A DNA stretch of 64,000 nt, taken from NCBI GenBank assembly GCA_044226205.1, contig JBGAHL010000006.1:1-64000 (forward strand). Reading direction: 5' to 3'. This DNA comes from M3007 sp044226205 (GTDB taxonomy: Bacteria > Bacteroidota > Bacteroidia > Chitinophagales > Saprospiraceae). Every line of letters begins with the position of its first letter. The first letter of the stretch is position 1. Made by a program: the position numbers and the translations under genes. The notes under the pieces were generated by a model, which did no database searches, was not told the DNA's origin, and saw only the letters and a program-made list of their open reading frames with translations. Shown in pieces: positions 60,879 to 64,000 of this stretch.

Positions 60879-63233
60879 TTAATTCCCGCCTGCCGGCATA
60901 GGCCGAACAAAGGAATCGATGTTGTTTTTGGTATCGAGTTGTTTTTTCAATGCCAGGGCATCCTTGTTGTTGTCAAATTTGCGAACGCTTACCGAAAAAT
61001 AGGGCGAGCCCTCGAACTGGACCACCTGCGCTTCCGAATAACCGAGTTTTTGCAGCTCAGCCTGGCGTTTTTGCGCATTCGCTTCCGAAGCGAACGAACC
61101 TGCAATAACGTAATAGGCCGATTTGGCGCCATTGCGCACGGCAACTGTGCCGGGGGCCGGCGTTGGAGCCGTGTTGACGTTCGGTTTATTGCCGTTGGTG
61201 GCAGTCGGCTGATTGTCGTTGCCGGGGATCTCGCCATCCACATAAACCACCGAAGCGCCCTGAACGCCTGTCAGAATACGAAGTTCCGTCCGGCGGTTAC
61301 GCGCATGTTCCTGATCGGTACAAGGCACACCATCCGTGCAGCGGTTGCGCGGTTCGCTTTCGCCGTAGCCTACCGGACGCAGGCGTTCACGCGGAATCCC
61401 CTGACTCACAAGGTATTCGACAACCCCGTTTGCACGGCGCTGGCTCAATTCCTGGTTGTAGGCCGAGTTGCCGCGGCAATCTGTATGGCTGGCAATTTCA
61501 ACAGTGATCGAGGGTTGCTGCTTCATCAGCGCGACCACCATAGCGAGGTCCTTGCGCGAGTCGGGTCGCAACGTCGCGTCGTTAAAGTTGTAATACACAC
61601 TCGGCAGATCGATCACCGTGCCCGGCAGCAAAGGCGCTACCGAGAAGTTTTGCAACATGATCTGGTTGGGAAGATTCCAGTCGTGGGTATCCACATCAGC
61701 TGCACCAATCATGCGACCGCCCTGATAAAAATCAATTTTATAGGCGGTATTTTCATTGAGGTAATAATCAACCATACCGTTGGGATCGGCCACCAGCGTA
61801 TCTTTTTCACCGTTTTTCTGATTGGTCAGCACAAGCGTGGCGCCAGCCAGCGGAGCATTGGTTACGTAGTTGAATGCCGTGGCGTTCCAGTGTACTTTGC
61901 CCGACATATTGACTTTTTCAAGAGCCGCCTGCAACTGGTTGCCGGGTTTGGAAATCGACATGCGGAATTGCTTGGGCTGAAAACCGTCTTTGGAGACGGT
62001 CACGGCATAATTGCCGGGCTTCAATTCCGTCGTGAATTTACCCTTGCTGTCGGTCATGCCCGTCACGCCTTTATCCGGCTGGGTGGCGCGCATCACATCC
62101 TGACCGTTCACATTCTGGATCGTAATCAGGTTGCCGTTTTCATCGCGACCAATAGCGTTATTGGTTTCGAGATTGAGGATGGTTACCGTGGCAGACACGA
62201 TGGGTGCGCCCGATATTTTTTCCGTTGCTGCAACGACCAGATCGAGATTCCTGTCCGGAACGCGTTGATTTTGAAGCAGATAGTCGTCGAGGTTGCCATT
62301 TTCCGTGTGAAAACTGAAAAGGTCGTCGCTGCCTTTGCCGCCATTGCCATTGGAGGCGAAATAGCCGTTGATTTTGTTCAGATCCACGATCAGCCCCAGG
62401 TCATCACCTTTGGAATTGAACGGAGCGCCGAGGTTGACGGGTTTGGTCCAGGTATTGGCGCCTTCGGGAATGGCGTAGTAAAGATCGAAGCCGCCCATTC
62501 CGCCTTCATGACCCGTAGAGGCAAAATAAAGGGTATTGTCGGCGTGTACGAAAGGGAAGGCTTCATTGCCGGCAGTATTGATCGTGCTGCCGAGGTTGAC
62601 CGGCTCGCTCCACATTTCCCCTACGCGATACGAGACATAGAGGTCCATGCCGCCGGACCCGCCGGGGCGGTTGGAGGAAAAGAACAATTTATCGCCGTCG
62701 ATGCTGATGGCCGGGTGCACATCATCCCATTGGTCGTTGCCAAACGGAAGTGGTTGGGGCTCCGACCAGACGCCGTTTTCCTTTTTGGAAAAGAAGAGTC
62801 GTTGCTTTTGCGTTTTGTCCTTGGCCAGTTTGGGCTTGCCTTTTACGATGTTATTTCTCGAAAAAAACACGGTTTCGGCAGTGCGGTCGAAGCAGACAGG
62901 GCCGTCGTTGTACAAAGTCGAAATTTCCTTGGCAAAGGGTTCGGGTGGCAACAGCGTGCCGTCGGTGCTACGTCGGGAGCGAAGGATCGACATGGCCGGA
63001 AGTTTGAGCCGTTGATCCATTTCCTTTTTCAGCCCGGCTGTATTGGTCGAAATGAATACAATGCCATCTTCGTAAAAAGTAGGGCTGAATTCCAGTCCGG
63101 CCGTGTTGATCGCTTCTTCGTTTTTGACTTCCACTTTGACCGGCTCAATGGCGAGCGGTTCGGTTTGGGCATGAAGTATAACTGTACAAAACAAAAAAGC
63201 GAACAGGGCGGAAATATGCTTGGAGGCGTTCAT
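60879..63233 (-). CDS. OmpA family T9SS-associated protein (PorE-like) with SPOR domain
   Basis: A 784-residue exported protein. Signal about 1-23 (TVILHAQ). PD40-type beta-propeller repeats (about 90-330, DDVHPAISIDGDKLFFSSN). A carboxypeptidase-regulatory-like domain (about 355-460). An OmpA peptidoglycan-binding domain (about 537-655, VYYNFNDATLRPDSR and GYGESEPRNRC). A C-terminal SPOR domain (about 703-784, YYVIAGSFASEANAQKRQAELQKLGY in two parts). PD40, CRD and OmpA in this order match PorE of the T9SS; SPOR at the end is an addition. Next to a PorP/SprF-like gene upstream. Confidence 0.85.
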   Translation of the reverse strand: MNASKHISALFAFLFCTVILHAQTEPLAIEPVKVEVKNEEAINTAGLEFSPTFYEDGIVFISTNTAGLKKEMDQRLKLPAMSILRSRRSTDGTLLPPEPFAKEISTLYNDGPVCFDRTAETVFFSRNNIVKGKPKLAKDKTQKQRLFFSKKENGVWSEPQPLPFGNDQWDDVHPAISIDGDKLFFSSNRPGGSGGMDLYVSYRVGEMWSEPVNLGSTINTAGNEAFPFVHADNTLYFASTGHEGGMGGFDLYYAIPEGANTWTKPVNLGAPFNSKGDDLGLIVDLNKINGYFASNGNGGKGSDDLFSFHTENGNLDDYLLQNQRVPDRNLDLVVAATEKISGAPIVSATVTILNLETNNAIGRDENGNLITIQNVNGQDVMRATQPDKGVTGMTDSKGKFTTELKPGNYAVTVSKDGFQPKQFRMSISKPGNQLQAALEKVNMSGKVHWNATAFNYVTNAPLAGATLVLTNQKNGEKDTLVADPNGMVDYYLNENTAYKIDFYQGGRMIGAADVDTHDWNLPNQIMLQNFSVAPLLPGTVIDLPSVYYNFNDATLRPDSRKDLAMVVALMKQQPSITVEIASHTDCRGNSAYNQELSQRRANGVVEYLVSQGIPRERLRPVGYGESEPRNRCTDGVPCTDQEHARNRRTELRILTGVQGASVVYVDGEIPGNDNQPTATNGNKPNVNTAPTPAPGTVAVRNGAKSAYYVIAGSFASEANAQKRQAELQKLGYSEAQVVQFEGSPYFSVSVRKFDNNKDALALKKQLDTKNNIDSFVRPMPAGGN

Positions 63234-63309
63234 GATTCCTGAATTGGGATGTTGATTAACGGATGCTTGGGCAAGATTGACATGTAATCGGGATGTCTCA
63301 GATTTTATG

Positions 63310-63336
63310 TCCTGAAAATCATGCCAATCCTGCCTG
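63310..63336. repeat. 9-nt-periodic intergenic repeat
   Basis: Three 9-nt registers: TCCTGAAAA, TCATGCCAA, TCCTGCCTG, with the TCCTG core seen at 1809-1835. It lies just upstream of the PorE-like gene and downstream of PorP/SprF. Confidence 0.6.
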
Positions 63337-63347
63337 TGCAAACCTTT

Positions 63348-64000
63348 TTAGAGGAAAAAGCGCGGGTTGGACATGTTGCGTTTTTTCTTCTTCAGGTCAA
63401 TTTGAGCGAGTACTTCCACCGAGCCGGCGTTATAATCGCGAATTTGCGAAAGAGAAAATTCATAAGCTGCACCCAGGCCAAGTTGCGGCGTTGCTTGCCA
63501 GTAAGCCAGCAAATCGATCGACTCGCCGGGGCCGTCGCCACCTGCACGATAGGAAAGGCCGGCCGTGAACTTCTGATTGAGATCGAGGCTCAAATTGAGA
63601 TCGACGTCAAAAGGTGCGTTTTTTACATACTTGGCCAAAATTGCCGGCATCAGGTTGATATTGTCACTGATGGGCAAAATAGCGCCGGCCATACCGTACA
63701 TGTGGGGCAAGCCTTTGGCGGTTTGCGTAAAGTTGGGCGCACTGAAAGGATTGGTGTTGAAACCAATGGTATTGGAATAGATATGCGGCACGGAAAAGCC
63801 GACATAAAACTGCTCGCTGAATGTGCCGTACACCCCTGCGCCGACGTTGGCGTAGGTAATGTTCACATTGCTGTTGTCCAGCGAGGGGTCATTGTTGGCC
63901 TGGCTGGGATCGGCCTGGGCATCGGCAAAATTCATTCCGCGAGAGCGAACAGAACCCATAATTCCGACACGGATCGACATGACATCGTTCGAGATCAGGT
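63348..64000 (-). CDS. PorP/SprF family type IX secretion membrane protein (5' part cut by window edge)
   Basis: At least 217 residues, open to the window edge at its N-terminal side (the frame reads LISNDVMSIRVGIMG at the edge). Beta-strand-rich outer-membrane protein with IYSNTIGFN, SDNINLMPAILAKYVKN and GLGAAYEFSLSQIRDYN, as in PorP/SprF. With its partner it assists secretion or anchoring of large T9SS cargo. Upstream of the PorE-like gene on the same strand. Confidence 0.85.
   Translation of the reverse strand, partial: LISNDVMSIRVGIMGSVRSRGMNFADAQADPSQANNDPSLDNSNVNITYANVGAGVYGTFSEQFYVGFSVPHIYSNTIGFNTNPFSAPNFTQTAKGLPHMYGMAGAILPISDNINLMPAILAKYVKNAPFDVDLNLSLDLNQKFTAGLSYRAGGDGPGESIDLLAYWQATPQLGLGAAYEFSLSQIRDYNAGSVEVLAQIDLKKKKRNMSNPRFFL

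Noticed and set aside
60939..63242. Plus-strand reading frame of 767 codons antisense to the PorE-like gene
   Set aside because: No domain or signal peptide; explained by codon usage of the real gene.
1..64000. CRISPR arrays, prophage or insertion sequences
   Set aside because: No spaced direct repeats of CRISPR size, no transposase, integrase or phage structural genes were recognised in the window.

Overview
The window reads as a contiguous, gene-dense stretch of a Bacteroidota chromosome, most likely from the Saprospiria or a related lineage with moderately high GC (roughly 55% by eye). Evidence for this: type IX secretion parts (a PorP/SprF-like protein next to a PorE-like OmpA protein), C-terminal Por-type sorting domains, an Oar-like TonB-dependent receptor, an S46 dipeptidyl-peptidase, and repeated Bacteroidota promoter elements (TAnnTTTG, often with TTG or TTTG about 18 nt upstream). 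There are no phage genes, transposases, CRISPR arrays or rRNAs. One tRNA, tRNA-Glu(TTC), lies at the left end.

Layout. 0.2-6.8 kb: tRNA-Glu, then a mostly minus-strand block (sterol-desaturase-type hydroxylase, UbiD decarboxylase, START-domain protein, MsbA-like ABC exporter, CsaA). 6.9-14.1 kb: OmpA-type and helix-hairpin-helix envelope proteins, an asparaginase-type Ntn hydrolase, a CDF metal transporter, a methyltransferase, a T9SS cargo protein, an acetyltransferase and inorganic pyrophosphatase. 14.2-18.5 kb: an arsenosugar-type pair (AhpD-like protein plus radical SAM ArsS), a low-GC lactonase/Crp pair and a PLP sulfur-amino-acid enzyme. 18.5-29.6 kb: S46 peptidase, TonB receptor, lamin-tail T9SS protein, secreted propeller-like protein, Wzx-type flippase, FdhD. 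29.7-36.3 kb: SMC, a cytochrome c lipoprotein, a His/Gly-rich lipoprotein, and an ECF sigma factor coupled to a protein joining an inner-membrane anchor to a predicted outer-membrane barrel.

36.4-47 kb: lipoprotein, methyltransferase, amino-acid permease with an extra soluble segment, sirtuin, orphan histidine kinase, HExxH secreted protein, putative porin, FabI. 47-54.9 kb: small conserved hypotheticals, a SARP-like regulator with a degenerate receiver, a glgA-glgC-mutarotase operon, a TIM-barrel epimerase, a PspC-like protein. 55-64 kb: GH29 alpha-L-fucosidase, thioredoxin-like protein, a large TIR-like/TPR/SDR fusion, a 2[4Fe-4S] ferredoxin, then the PorE-like and PorP/SprF-like proteins, the last cut by the window edge.

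The most unusual items are the TIR-like/TPR/SDR fusion (58083-60317), the sigma-factor-coupled protein that seems to span both membranes (34225-35691), the His-rich lipoprotein (33734-34117), a HExxH putative secreted protease (42957-44000), and a family of 9-nt-periodic intergenic repeats at three loci, one forming a perfect 26-bp inverted repeat. Genes are tightly packed, and convergent pairs often touch or overlap. Start codons were moved inward where the longest reading frame ran upstream of a signal peptide or of the family's usual N-terminus. All functional calls rest on motif recognition by eye; no database search was run.
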